From: Anaerolineae bacterium
GTDB lineage: Bacteria; Chloroflexota; Anaerolineae; Anaerolineales; UBA11579
DNA: 59,107 nt
Direction of reading: 5' to 3'
Assembly (NCBI GenBank): GCA_004297445.1
Contig: SCUK01000084.1
Span: 1-59,107, forward strand
The notes below the pieces were generated by a model. The model ran no database searches, was not told where the DNA came from, and was given only the letters and a program-made list of their open reading frames with translations. This document shows, piece after piece, positions 32,587 to 40,105 of this stretch. Position 1 is the stretch's first letter, and each line of letters begins with the position of its first letter. Both the position numbers and the translations under genes were made by a program.

Positions 32587-32839
32587 AGACCGTTGGGAAG
32601 CGCTCTATCGCGAGGTCAACGGGCTACCGAGCCTGATCGGCGTGCCAGGTGTTCGCGATCCTGAGTATCCGTGCGCTGAGTTCGACGGACTCGGATACAA
32701 CGGCCGTGGTCGTTGCGATTCAGACGGCCACTACGTTTGCGCCGAGTGTTCGCACCTGTCCCCGGACGCTCCGCGATTCAATCAGGATCGAGCCGGGCGA
32801 GCGGACAGGCTGAGATTGTATTGGAGGCGCCGTGGCTGA
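32573..32839 (+). CDS. Small protein with a cysteine cluster
   Basis: An 88-residue protein from ATG 32573. It starts MLSLEDRWEALYREVNG and has a zinc-like cluster (CAEFDGLGYNGRGRC, HYVCAECSH). A truncated copy of its start occurs just before the second paralogue (32861: VLSLRTHWQET). Confidence 0.66.
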   Translation: MLSLEDRWEALYREVNGLPSLIGVPGVRDPEYPCAEFDGLGYNGRGRCDSDGHYVCAECSHLSPDAPRFNQDRAGRADRLRLYWRRRG

Positions 32840-32893
32840 CCGACTCACCGAGGCCGAGCGGTGTTGAGTCTTCGCACGCACTGGCAGGAAACC
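32832..32893 (+). repeat. Remnants of duplicated gene starts
   Basis: The gap holds two short copies of other gene beginnings. At 32832-32867 a 12-codon frame (VADRLTEAERC) copies the start of the coiled-coil gene at 33746 ([11 protein letters not shown]). From GTG 32861 a few codons copy the start of the gene at 32573. They look like scars of duplication and deletion. Confidence 0.7.
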
Positions 32894-33124
32894 ATGAGCA
32901 AACTCGAATCGGCGGAGGAGTTTCTGGAAATGATGGGGTGCACCGTTCGTTACGCGGATGTCATCGAACTCATCCGCGCCCGCGACACCGCCCAGTTCCG
33001 TGCCGGAGCGCAGGCGGCGTTGGATGCGGTGGACAACATCCCGCTCGGGCCAATGGCAGGCCCCGTGAGTGAGGAGCTGTTCCAGCTGCGGCGCCGCATC
33101 GAATCCGGGGAGTGGAAACCATGA
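32894..33124 (+). CDS. Small protein, paralogue 2 of a duplicated pair
   Basis: A 76-residue homologue of the 32099 product: same start (MSKLESAEEF), same centre (RARDTAQFRAG) and same end (RRRIESGEW), with a divergent middle. It has a GGAAACC ribosome site. The stop overlaps the next ATG. Confidence 0.72.
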   Translation: MSKLESAEEFLEMMGCTVRYADVIELIRARDTAQFRAGAQAALDAVDNIPLGPMAGPVSEELFQLRRRIESGEWKP

Positions 33125-33753
33125 CCGCCCCGCGACTCCCCGAGCTCACCGCCGATACAATCCTCGCGCGCAACCCGTGCGGTGACGGGCGCTCCGATCA
33201 GATGCGCACGCTCAACGCCCAATACCGCCGCGAGCGGTGGACAGCGCTCGAAATCCTCTCGCTCGACGAGGTGCCGGCGGAAGATCGATTGTGGGTTTGC
33301 CTGCACGACTCAGCGCTGCCCAACGCCGTGCTCCGTCGATTCGCGGTCGAGATTGCTGCGGACGCCATGCGCCGCACCGGCTGGACCGATCCGCGGAGCT
33401 GGGCGGCATTGGATGCCGCGCTGGCGTACGAGCGCGGCGAGATCAGTGCTGCCGCGAGGGATGCCGCGGGGAATGCCGCGGGGGATGCCGCGTGGGCTGC
33501 CGCGAGGGATGCCGCGGGGGATGCCGCGTGGGATGCCGCGGGGGCTGCCGCGGGGGATGCCGCGTGGGCTGCCGCGTGGGCTGCCGCGAGGGATGCCGCG
33601 GGGAATGCCGCGTGGGCTGCCGCGTGGGCTGCCGCGAGGGATGCCGAGATCCGACTGCTCCGCCAAATCACGCTGCGCTGGCTCGACGGAGAGGACGTAC
33701 TGGCTGGCGGTCCGTGGGCAACGGCGGAGAAAAGGACGGGAACGAATGACTGA
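33121..33753 (+). CDS. Protein with Ala-rich tandem repeats
   Basis: A 210-residue protein. Residues 1-108 form a folded helical domain ([22 protein letters not shown], then [21 protein letters not shown]). Residues of about 110-176 are four-residue units of the form (D/W/R/G)-A-A-x encoded by 12-bp tandem repeats. A short helical end follows. Proteins of this plan occur widely with very variable repeat number; the role is unknown, and an extended helical rod is likely. Confidence 0.72.
   Translation: MTAPRLPELTADTILARNPCGDGRSDQMRTLNAQYRRERWTALEILSLDEVPAEDRLWVCLHDSALPNAVLRRFAVEIAADAMRRTGWTDPRSWAALDAALAYERGEISAAARDAAGNAAGDAAWAAARDAAGDAAWDAAGAAAGDAAWAAAWAAARDAAGNAAWAAAWAAARDAEIRLLRQITLRWLDGEDVLAGGPWATAEKRTGTND
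33448..33645. repeat. 12-bp minisatellite, about 16.5 copies
   Basis: Units like gctgccgcgagg and gatgccgcgggg alternate without interruption over 198 bases. They keep the frame and vary only at a few positions, so expansion and contraction are likely. Confidence 0.95.
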
Positions 33754-34552
33754 CCGACTCACCGAGGCCGAGCTGGCCCAGATCGTCGAGCATTGGACCA
33801 AGAGCAACGCTTTCGTTCCCAAGCGACACTTTGACCGCCTCATCGCCGCCGCCCGGCTGGCCAATGAGCAGGCGGAGCTACTGAACGACGTCCGCGGCGA
33901 TGCCGACGCCGTGTGGAAGGTCACGGATATTGGAATTCGACTCACTGAGCTGAAGCGCTGGGCTCGCGCGCGCATTGCAGAATGTCAAAAACAAGAGCTC
34001 AAGTTCGGCAACTTGAGTGGGAAAATGCCTCAGGCACTCATCGAAGCGTGGACAGAGCGTCGCGCATTGCAGTCTGTGTTGGATCAACTAAAGGCGCCAC
34101 CATCGACCGATGTGAATCAGCAACTCGCCGAACGCGACGCCACGATCAAACAGCAGGCGGAGCGGATTGCGGGGTTGGAGCGACGAATCGCCGATCGGAT
34201 CTCGCTCGACATTGCCTGCCCTCCGCCATACGAACTGGTTCGCTCAGTCACGGACCCACAGATCGCCAAAGCGGCGTGCATCCTGGGCGTAGCACTCAAT
34301 CGCGATCCGCGCGTGTTACTCGACGGGCTATCCGAGGATAGACTCTCCGACCGCAACGCCACGATCGAGAGCCAGGCTGCGCTGCTACGCGGCATGACAA
34401 CGGTAGCCGCAACGCGAGAGAACGAGCGCGACGCCGCCCGGGCCGCGCTGGATCGGGCGAAGGCGCTGGTCCAGCACATGATCGCCGAGTCCGATCCTGA
34501 CATCGTGCGCGAGTTGCGATGGATCGAACGCGCCGAGGAGCTCGACCGATGA
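33746..34552 (+). CDS. Coiled-coil hypothetical protein
   Basis: A 268-residue protein from ATG 33746, overlapping the repeat gene by eight bases. Long heptad-rich segments ([60 protein letters not shown]) indicate coiled coils. No enzymatic motif is seen. Similar proteins are common fillers of early phage operons. Confidence 0.72.
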   Translation: MTDRLTEAELAQIVEHWTKSNAFVPKRHFDRLIAAARLANEQAELLNDVRGDADAVWKVTDIGIRLTELKRWARARIAECQKQELKFGNLSGKMPQALIEAWTERRALQSVLDQLKAPPSTDVNQQLAERDATIKQQAERIAGLERRIADRISLDIACPPPYELVRSVTDPQIAKAACILGVALNRDPRVLLDGLSEDRLSDRNATIESQAALLRGMTTVAATRENERDAARAALDRAKALVQHMIAESDPDIVRELRWIERAEELDR

Positions 34553-34887
34553 CCACCTTCGAACAGCGTGTCGCCACCCGCAAAGCCGAACTCGACGCCG
34601 AGGATGCGCGGCAGTCGGTTCCGCCACCACGTCCCGATGCGTCCGCCGAGATCCACTTCATGGCGGCCAAGGTCGCGAGCGATCGGGCGCGCGCCGAACT
34701 AGCAGACGCGCGGGCGCTGCAGAAGCGATTCGACAACGAGATCGACCTGCCCGCGACGCTGCGACGCAAGGCGCTCGGGAATCAGATCACTGACCGCATC
34801 TACGAACTGCAGCTGAAGCGGACGCTGACCGAGGCGGAAAAGGCGGAGTTGGATAGGCTTCAGAAGCGATGGGAGAGGATACGATGA
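34549..34887 (+). CDS. Small coiled-coil protein
   Basis: A 112-residue, highly charged helical protein ([42 protein letters not shown]). The start ATG 34549 overlaps the upstream stop. Unknown function. Confidence 0.68.
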   Translation: MTTFEQRVATRKAELDAEDARQSVPPPRPDASAEIHFMAAKVASDRARAELADARALQKRFDNEIDLPATLRRKALGNQITDRIYELQLKRTLTEAEKAELDRLQKRWERIR

Positions 34888-35144
34888 CCGATGAAGACGA
34901 GGAGAATTACGCGCCGCGCACCCGTGCTGAGAACGAGGAGCGCGCTGCAGAGAAGGGGTGCGTCATTCGTGATCCGGGACCGCGCGAATTGCTCATCGAC
35001 CTGGACTCGGTCGATGCGCTAGCGCGCTTCGAACGTTGCCTAGCAGTGCTCCAGGAGTTTGAGCGTGCTGGTTACGACGTGAAGTCATCGACAACTCAGG
35101 GTCCACTATCATGCCTGCGTCACGCTGGAGCGAGACGTCGTTGA
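34884..35144 (+). CDS. Small acidic hypothetical protein
   Basis: An 86-residue protein with an acidic start ([19 protein letters not shown]) and an alpha/beta middle (RELLIDLDSVDALARFERCLAVLQ). The last 20 or so residues (TTQGPLSCLRHAGARRR) look unnatural. The other phase of the following DNA reads more like protein, so a frameshift near 35090 is possible. Confidence 0.6.
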   Translation: MTDEDEENYAPRTRAENEERAAEKGCVIRDPGPRELLIDLDSVDALARFERCLAVLQEFERAGYDVKSSTTQGPLSCLRHAGARRR

Positions 35145-35145
35145 T

Positions 35146-35280
35146 ATGCGCGAGCGGATCCTGCTACAGGCGTGCCTCGGCTCAGACCCGCTTCGAGAGA
35201 TCCTGTCGCTCAAGTACCTCGCTAGCGGCGCGGCTCCCGATGCGATCTCTTTCTTGTTCGAAAAGGAGACGAAGCCATGA
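35146..35280 (+). CDS. Small ORF (44 aa), possibly the true end of the upstream gene
   Basis: A 44-residue frame (MRERILLQACLGSDPLREIL...) ending in an ATGA overlap with the next gene. The open phase extends upstream through HACVTLERDVVD without a start codon, so it may be the displaced C-terminus of the upstream protein after a frameshift. No ribosome site at good spacing. Confidence 0.45.
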   Translation: MRERILLQACLGSDPLREILSLKYLASGAAPDAISFLFEKETKP

Positions 35281-35489
35281 CCCGCTGCGAAGCCATCCGC
35301 ATCTGCGGCCACGAGCGCGGCACTCAGTGCACCGACGCTGGCGAGCTACGCGACAACGGCCGCACCGAGTGCTGGACGCACTGGCGGACGCGGCTGGTCG
35401 CGCTTCGGACGATCGAGTACGTCAGGCGCGGGCCGAACCTCGAGGGGCTGCTCGAGATGAGCGTTAGGGTGCTGGGAGGGAAGGCGTGA
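35277..35489 (+). CDS. Small Cys/Arg-rich protein
   Basis: A 70-residue protein (MTRCEAIRICGHERGTQCTD...), with four cysteines in the first 35 residues and a basic second half. Possibly a small zinc-binding protein. ATGA-coupled. Confidence 0.63.
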   Translation: MTRCEAIRICGHERGTQCTDAGELRDNGRTECWTHWRTRLVALRTIEYVRRGPNLEGLLEMSVRVLGGKA

Positions 35490-35513
35490 ACCAATTGGTA
35501 TCGGAGGATTCAA

Positions 35514-35906
35514 ATGCCGCACTGGAAAAGCATGCTCGATCGTGACTACATCTTCGCTTTCGACCTTCAGGGTCGTGACGTCACTGTCACGATCGATAGG
35601 GTCACGGCCGGTACGCTCGTGGGCGAGGGCGGGCGCAAGTCGAAAAAGCCGGTCTGCTACTTCGTTGGCAAGGACAAGCCGCTCGCGCTGAACTCGACCA
35701 ATTGCAAGACGATCGCGGCGCTCTACGGGAACGAAACGGACGCTTGGAAGGGCAAGCGGATCACGCTCTATCCGACGGTTACCCAGTTTGGAGGCGAGGA
35801 GCGCGAGTGCATTCGCATCCGTCCGCAGGCTCCGAGCGGCAAGGCCGAACCGAAGCGCTCTGCGCCTGAAGCTTCCGACGATCGCGAGCCTGGGGCGGAA
35901 GGATGA
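35514..35906 (+). CDS. Phage recombination-associated small protein (OB-like?)
   Basis: A 130-residue protein with a beta-rich core (YIFAFDLQGRDVTVTIDRVTAG, KKPVCYFVGKDKPLALNSTN, GNETDAWKGKRITLYPTV) of a type commonly found immediately before a RecE-like exonuclease gene in phages. An ssDNA-binding-type OB fold is a reasonable guess, but no direct motif proves it. A good GGAGG-like site precedes the ATG. ATGA-coupled to the exonuclease gene. Confidence 0.68.
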   Translation: MPHWKSMLDRDYIFAFDLQGRDVTVTIDRVTAGTLVGEGGRKSKKPVCYFVGKDKPLALNSTNCKTIAALYGNETDAWKGKRITLYPTVTQFGGEERECIRIRPQAPSGKAEPKRSAPEASDDREPGAEG

Positions 35907-36688
35907 GCGCCGCTGCAGTCCAACAGGCGCGACTCGCACCGCTGCACTTCTCGCAGCTCAAGCACATCAATCGCAGCCCGGCTCACTACCGGTACGCGCT
36001 CGACAATCTGCGCGACGACACTGTTTCGTTGCGCTTGGGTCGCGCGGTCCACTCCGCGTTGCTCGGCGGCGATCCGATCGTCCGCTGGGAAGGCGCATCG
36101 CGGCGCGGCAAGGCCTACGAGGCGTGGCGTGGCATTCAGGACCCGAACGCGATCATACTCATCGATTCGGAAGTCTACCGGATCGAGGGGATGACCGAGG
36201 CGATCCGGAAGAACCGCCACGCGATGCCGCTCTTGGAGGGCTCGCGCGAACTGAACCTCTCATGGACCTGGCTCGGTCGGGATTGCGCCGGGCGAATCGA
36301 CGTGGTCGGGGAGCGAGCGCTCCGCACGGTCGAGCTCAAAACAGCGCGGTCAGCAGAGCCCGGGCAGTTCGTTCGGGACGCGCTCCGGTTCGGCTACCAC
36401 GCCCAACTGGCCTGGTACAACCAAGGCGTGATAGAGTCCGGTCTCGGAGCACCCGAAGAATCCTACGTCGTAGCAGTCGAGTCCACGCCGCCCTATCCGG
36501 TTTCCGTTCTGCGCCTGACTGACCGCGCTCTCGACATGGGACAACGGGTGCTCCGCGTCTGGATGGAGCGCCTGCTCACGTGCGAAGCGGTGAACCATTG
36601 GCCGGAGTACTTCGACATGGTCGTGCCGTTCGACGTGCCGGACGACGACTTCACCCTGAACATCGACGGGGAGGACGTCGAAATCTAG
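35903..36688 (+). CDS. RecE-like PD-(D/E)XK exonuclease
   Basis: A 261-residue nuclease of the exodeoxyribonuclease VIII/DUF3799 group. N-terminal FSQLKHINRSPAHYRYAL and LGRAVHSALLGG are signature segments. The catalytic site is CAGRIDVV (Asp) and TVELKTA (Glu, Lys), followed by the helix FGYHAQLAWYNQG. It would resect dsDNA ends for phage recombination. A RecT/Beta annealase gene was not found, though the small partner upstream may substitute. Confidence 0.86.
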   Translation: MSAAAVQQARLAPLHFSQLKHINRSPAHYRYALDNLRDDTVSLRLGRAVHSALLGGDPIVRWEGASRRGKAYEAWRGIQDPNAIILIDSEVYRIEGMTEAIRKNRHAMPLLEGSRELNLSWTWLGRDCAGRIDVVGERALRTVELKTARSAEPGQFVRDALRFGYHAQLAWYNQGVIESGLGAPEESYVVAVESTPPYPVSVLRLTDRALDMGQRVLRVWMERLLTCEAVNHWPEYFDMVVPFDVPDDDFTLNIDGEDVEI

Positions 36689-36750
36689 ACTACCCCGACG
36701 GGTCGCCGTTCGCCCAAGCGGTGGCCTGTCGTACTACTCTGGAGGAAACA

Positions 36751-37116
36751 ATGGATACGCTATCAGCAGCAGCGCGCGGGATGGCCGCGCAGGGTCAGAC
36801 GCACCGGGTGTTCGACTGGGACGAAGCGGCTAGACGCATCGTCGCTTCCAATCCACGTGAGGCCGGCGCTGGGCTCAGTGAAGACTGGGAGTACACAGGC
36901 GGAACAATCTACCGCGACGGCGCGCCTGTGCCAGCCGATTACACGTACGTCTATCTGTCGTCGAACTGGGCAGCGCCGCAATTACAGATCGATGGCGACA
37001 TCGAGGAGTGCTGGATCTGGGACAAGCCGGAGTCGAATCCACACAAGTGGGACGCGCACACGTACTGGCCCGACAGTGCGCTTGCGATCCTGCGCGAGGC
37101 AGGTCTCGCAAAGTAG
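36751..37116 (+). CDS. Hypothetical protein after the exonuclease
   Basis: A 121-residue protein with a strong GGAGGAAA ribosome site. Strands with many Trp/Tyr (DWEYTGGTIYRDG, YTYVYLSSNWA, CWIWDKPESNPHKWD) suggest a compact beta fold. No family recognised. Confidence 0.68.
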   Translation: MDTLSAAARGMAAQGQTHRVFDWDEAARRIVASNPREAGAGLSEDWEYTGGTIYRDGAPVPADYTYVYLSSNWAAPQLQIDGDIEECWIWDKPESNPHKWDAHTYWPDSALAILREAGLAK

Positions 37117-37168
37117 ACACCGCCCGGCGCATGGAGCCGCGCGTCAACGAGGGACACTCAGGCGCGCG

Positions 37169-37187
37169 CCGCAGTTCGATTCTGCGG
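37169..37187 (+). other. tRNA T-arm-like hairpin
   Basis: CCGCAG-TTCGATT-CTGCGG forms a 6-bp stem with the exact T-loop consensus. A 7-bp acceptor-like pairing (37122-37128 with 37188-37194, two G-U pairs) gives a tRNA-sized span of 73 bases, but no convincing D or anticodon stem can be drawn. It is a decayed tRNA, a tRNA-like element, or chance. The gap 37117-37343 holds no supported gene. Confidence 0.3.
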
Positions 37188-37275
37188 GCTGGGTCAATTG
37201 AGCCTCACTCCCGCCTCGGGTACTGAACAGACACTGAACGCCGGGTGAAGCTTGCTCGTGATGGTCGATTCTGCC

Positions 37276-37303
37276 TTGCGTGTCCGGACACTGATGCTAG
37301 ATT
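37276..37303 (+). promoter_or_regulatory. Candidate promoter for the terminal plus-strand genes
   Basis: -35 TTGCGT and -10 TAGATT are 16 bases apart, with the 12-bp palindrome GTGTCCGGACAC (37280-37291) across the end of the -35 and the spacer. The gene at 37344 follows about 40 bases on. Confidence 0.4.
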
Positions 37304-37343
37304 GTGTGTTGTGACGCTGAGGCGCACAGAGGAGATCGAGACC

Positions 37344-37532
37344 ATGGATCAGATCGACAACGTCAGGCTTTTTCGCGGTGACGAGACCAAGCAATTGCAG
37401 TACGACGGCCGCCCCGCCGATCCCGAGCTCTGGTACTTCGAGCCGGCCGACTACGACGGCGACGTCCTGTGGTCCAAGGGTTACCGTTGCCGCGCGGACG
37501 CCTATCACGCCAGCGGATTGTCGACGCAGTGA
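37344..37532 (+). CDS. Small hypothetical protein
   Basis: A 62-residue acidic protein (MDQIDNVRLFRGDETKQLQY...) with a beta-strand pattern. It follows the candidate promoter and is GTGA-coupled to the RHH-like gene, so the two may be a small regulatory pair. Confidence 0.62.
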   Translation: MDQIDNVRLFRGDETKQLQYDGRPADPELWYFEPADYDGDVLWSKGYRCRADAYHASGLSTQ

Positions 37533-37747
37533 CCGATCGTTCCTCCGCCGCCCGCCGCGCCCGTGGCCTACGCCGTCTCGACTCCGTCTGGATCACGGAG
37601 GACCACTTGTCCAAGCTGGACGAGCTCGCCGAGGAGGGCGGCGACTCGCGGGCGCACGTTCTGGAGAGTCTGATTGACGTCGAGTGGGAGGAGATCCAGA
37701 CGCAGAAAGAGCCCGCCGCGGTGAAGCGACGGGCTCGGAATCGGTGA
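37529..37747 (+). CDS. Ribbon-helix-helix-like small protein
   Basis: A 72-residue protein from GTG 37529: basic start, strand DSVWITE, helices HLSKLDELAEEG and SRAHVLESLIDVEW, then a Lys/Arg tail. The strand-helix-helix order fits CopG/Arc-type repressors. The palindrome upstream at 37280-37291 could be its operator (inference). It is the last plus-strand gene, ending 13 bases before the convergent lysis gene. Confidence 0.62.
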   Translation: MTDRSSAARRARGLRRLDSVWITEDHLSKLDELAEEGGDSRAHVLESLIDVEWEEIQTQKEPAAVKRRARNR

Positions 37748-37759
37748 ACGGGGGCGGGG

Positions 37760-38386
37760 TCAGCGGGAGGGCGGCAAAGGCGGCTCCGCTGGCCACGGCT
37801 GGAGCGGCTCTTCCGCTGAATGGCGGCGCAATTCCCTCACGAGCGCCCACATCGTCCGGACCTTGCGCGCCGAGTCCGGTCGGTTGCTCCGACAGCTCGC
37901 CCCTCCGTAGCGGCCGAATGCGCCGGCCCAGTCACGATCGCAGAACCCGTACGCTCCGACCAGCAGCCTCGTGGCGGCCCATGCTGCCACTCTGACGCGC
38001 TCCGGAGCGCCGACGGGTAGAGCGTGGAGGTCGGGCGCGGCGACGGCCCAGGCCTGCCAGTAGCCCCGGGCCTTGCCGTTGTCGCAGCGAGCGCCGCGCG
38101 GCCCGTCGTGGCACCGGTCCTCCCCGACATAGGCTGCGTAGTGGCTCTCCCCGTACCCGAGCGCCAGCACCGCCCCGGCCAGCACGACCGGCTCGCCACC
38201 CCAGATTCGGCGGCAGTCGATCCGGTCCCATGCGCCCAAGCAGGTGGCGTGCGAGACGGCCGACGACACCGACGTGGCGACCTCGGACAGGCGGGCCTCC
38301 CGAGCGCGGGGGTCCTCCGAGCGGTCGGTCACTGCCGGCGGGAGGTGGAGCAGGGCGGCGAGGATGGCCGAGGTGGTGAGGGTCAT
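37760..38386 (-). CDS. Probable endolysin (lysozyme/transglycosylase-like)
   Basis: A 208-residue protein with a hydrophobic N-terminus (LTTSAILAALLHLPPA) that could be a signal or signal-arrest sequence. The motif ALGYGESHYAAYV supplies a candidate catalytic Glu, and GARCDNGKARGYWQAW resembles the G-x-x-Q segment of transglycosylase/lysozyme folds. Several cysteines suggest disulfides in the periplasm. It is coupled to the holin by ATGA. It would cut peptidoglycan at the end of infection. Confidence 0.68.
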   Translation of the reverse strand: MTLTTSAILAALLHLPPAVTDRSEDPRAREARLSEVATSVSSAVSHATCLGAWDRIDCRRIWGGEPVVLAGAVLALGYGESHYAAYVGEDRCHDGPRGARCDNGKARGYWQAWAVAAPDLHALPVGAPERVRVAAWAATRLLVGAYGFCDRDWAGAFGRYGGASCRSNRPDSARKVRTMWALVRELRRHSAEEPLQPWPAEPPLPPSR

Positions 38387-38541
38387 CGGATCGAGATCGA
38401 GTGGCCGCCGCTGAGACAGAACCCGATTGCTCCGGCCAGCATCAGGATCTCTCCGACGCGGTTGGCCTTGGCACCAATCGGGAGCACGAACAGAATCAGT
38501 CCGAGCACGAAAACGACCAGGGGAATTAGGGATAGGTTCAT
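38383..38541 (-). CDS. Holin (52 aa, two membrane spans)
   Basis: A 52-residue protein with two hydrophobic helices (LIPLVVFVLGLILFVLP and ILMLAGAIGFCL) joined by a basic loop (GAKANRVGE). The size, topology and ATGA coupling to the endolysin gene make a holin likely. Confidence 0.72.
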   Translation of the reverse strand: MNLSLIPLVVFVLGLILFVLPIGAKANRVGEILMLAGAIGFCLSGGHSISIR

Positions 38542-38544
38542 TCG

Positions 38545-38643
38545 TTATTCTCTCCGCGGATCTCTCCGCTTGGATTCTTCTGTGACGCTGTCGAGCTCCT
38601 CGAGAATCCTCTTACGGAGCATGTCGATCGCCGCCGAGTGCAC
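38545..38643 (-). CDS. Possible tiny charged ORF (weak)
   Basis: A 32-residue frame from GTG 38643 (VHSAAIDMLRKRILEELDS...), helical and charged, between the holin and the membrane/coiled-coil gene. The phase stays open upstream through EDPDEWEEDTA. It is gene-like but lacks a clear start. Confidence 0.35.
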   Translation of the reverse strand: MHSAAIDMLRKRILEELDSVTEESKRRDPRRE

Positions 38644-38681
38644 GGCCGTGTCTTCTTCCCACTCGTCGGGGTCCTCCGGAA

Positions 38682-39020
38682 TTAACGATACGGGCGCGGG
38701 CGGAGCGCTTGGATTTCCTCCCTCAGCTCCTGCAGCTGCCGCGTGTTCTCCAGGATCGTCTCCTTGTAACGGTCGTTGACCTCCAGGAGCACTTTCCCGT
38801 TCTCCTTCCCGTCCCCCAGTCTCAGGTCCCGGTCGCCCAGACGCGACGCGTTCAGCGCGTCGATCTGCTCGTGCAGCTTGTCGATTCGCCTCTGAAGGAA
38901 GAGCAAAGCTCCCAGAAGTCCCAGAATCACGACCCCGGACAAGCCCTGGCTTAGGAGCTGGTCCGTGGCTGATTGCGGCACCGTCTGGGCGAGCGCTTGG
39001 AGCATGAGTGCGGTCATCAT
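38682..39020 (-). CDS. Membrane-anchored coiled-coil protein of the lysis region
   Basis: A 112-residue protein with one membrane span (LSGVVILGLLGALLFLQ, about 27-43) followed by a long coiled coil (RIDKLHEQIDAL ... NTRQLQELREEIQAL). It resembles small lysis or holin-accessory proteins (XhlA-like layout) or an i-spanin; no lipoprotein partner is seen. It starts three bases after the upstream stop. Confidence 0.65.
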   Translation of the reverse strand: MMTALMLQALAQTVPQSATDQLLSQGLSGVVILGLLGALLFLQRRIDKLHEQIDALNASRLGDRDLRLGDGKENGKVLLEVNDRYKETILENTRQLQELREEIQALRPRPYR

Positions 39021-39023
39021 CGT

Positions 39024-39530
39024 TCACGTTGCCCGATCCTTCGTTGCCGCGCGCCAGCGCTCGAGCTCCTCGACGCGACGGCGAAGCTCGATGTTCTCTC
39101 GTCGCAGATCGATCACTTCGGCCTTGAGCTCGTCGTGTTCCTCGCCAAGATGCGCGAGCGCCTTTTCTTGAACAGCGACGACGCGCATGAATTCGTCGAT
39201 GTGCGGCTTCAGCCACGCGGAGAGGTCACTGAGGAGTCCGGTTCGCAGCGATGGGATCCCGCCCTCCGGATCCATCGCGTTGAGCACGAGCCCTCGGAGC
39301 TCCTGGAAGTTCTCGTGCAGGTACTTGCCCCACAGTGGAGCGTGCGCCATCGGGTCTTGGGTCAGCGGGTCCTCCCACTCGACCAGATCGGCATGTCCCG
39401 GCGGCAGCGTCTGCGCCTCACGGTCGATGTGCGGCACCGGAGGATCGGACGGCAGTTCAAGGACGATCTCCGGGGCGTCGCTGCCGGACACGTCGGGCAG
39501 GTGCGGCTCGGTGGGCGGATGGTCGGTCAC
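39024..39530 (-). CDS. Coiled-coil protein
   Basis: A 168-residue protein with an acidic, Pro-rich start and a strong C-terminal coiled coil (HDELKAEVIDLRRENIELRRRVEELERW). The GTG start at 39530 is coupled to the peptidase stop. Unknown role; perhaps a virion or lysis adaptor. Confidence 0.66.
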   Translation of the reverse strand: MTDHPPTEPHLPDVSGSDAPEIVLELPSDPPVPHIDREAQTLPPGHADLVEWEDPLTQDPMAHAPLWGKYLHENFQELRGLVLNAMDPEGGIPSLRTGLLSDLSAWLKPHIDEFMRVVAVQEKALAHLGEEHDELKAEVIDLRRENIELRRRVEELERWRAATKDRAT

Positions 39531-40105
39531 GGTTCCCCCGGTGGCGACCGATAGGGCACGAGATCGCCCGTGAGCTCAGCCTGCTCGAGTACGGTAGCGA
39601 GAGGAAGCACTCGGTGGATCGTCCGCAGTCCTATTCGGAGCGGAGCGTGCGGGTCCAGCGCGTGGGTACGCAACGCTCCGCCGGGCTGCCCGTACTCCGC
39701 CGTGCACAGAACATGCTCGTCCGGCAGGTGTGTAACTACGACCAGCACGTGCGCGTCTGTCGTATCCTGGCGCGACCAGATCACGAGTACGTCGCCCGCG
39801 TCGTACTGATCCGTCGGGTGAGGTTCACGAGCGGGCGCCGGTGGCCAGCAGAGTGCTGAGACGTTACGGGCTGGGCGCCAACCGATGTGCTCAGCGCGGT
39901 TCACCCATGGCGAGCGCACACCAAGACAGAACAGAAGCCAGTGGGCTAGATCGGCGCAGCTCGAGTACCCGGGCGTCGGTTTGTCGCGCCACTCGGTGAC
40001 GCGCTGGTACCGCTCGTCGCGCTCGGGCACCTTGTCGCCGCGGCATGCCCATTCGAGCCACGACGCGGCGACGTGCTGGTACTCGACGAGCGGCGGGCGT
40101 GTCAT
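39527..40105 (-). CDS. Probable NlpC/P60- or CHAP-like cysteine peptidase
   Basis: A 192-residue protein with a candidate nucleophile in YSSCADLAHWLLFCLG, a GDVLVIWS strand and a candidate His in TDAHVLVVV, the C...H order of papain-like peptidoglycan hydrolases. It lies just after the tail fibre and before the lysis genes, so it may be virion-associated (entry) or lytic. The ATG 40105 overlaps the fibre stop. Confidence 0.62.
   Translation of the reverse strand: MTRPPLVEYQHVAASWLEWACRGDKVPERDERYQRVTEWRDKPTPGYSSCADLAHWLLFCLGVRSPWVNRAEHIGWRPARNVSALCWPPAPAREPHPTDQYDAGDVLVIWSRQDTTDAHVLVVVTHLPDEHVLCTAEYGQPGGALRTHALDPHAPLRIGLRTIHRVLPLATVLEQAELTGDLVPYRSPPGEP

Noticed and set aside
33448..33645. 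CRISPR-like or origin iteron array
   Set aside because: The 12-bp units are contiguous, without spacers, and keep a reading frame; this is a coding minisatellite.
33182..33745. Upstream extension of the coiled-coil gene frame through the repeat gene
   Set aside because: Reads as GMPR repeats, the out-of-phase product of the 12-bp minisatellite. The start is set at 33746, which overlaps the upstream stop as is usual here.
35277..37116. RecT/Beta-type annealase near the exonuclease
   Set aside because: Neither the 35514 nor the 36751 product shows annealase motifs or length.
38644..39216. Long upstream extension of the tiny frame near the holin
   Set aside because: Arg/Ala/Gly-rich and out of phase with two convincing coiled-coil genes.
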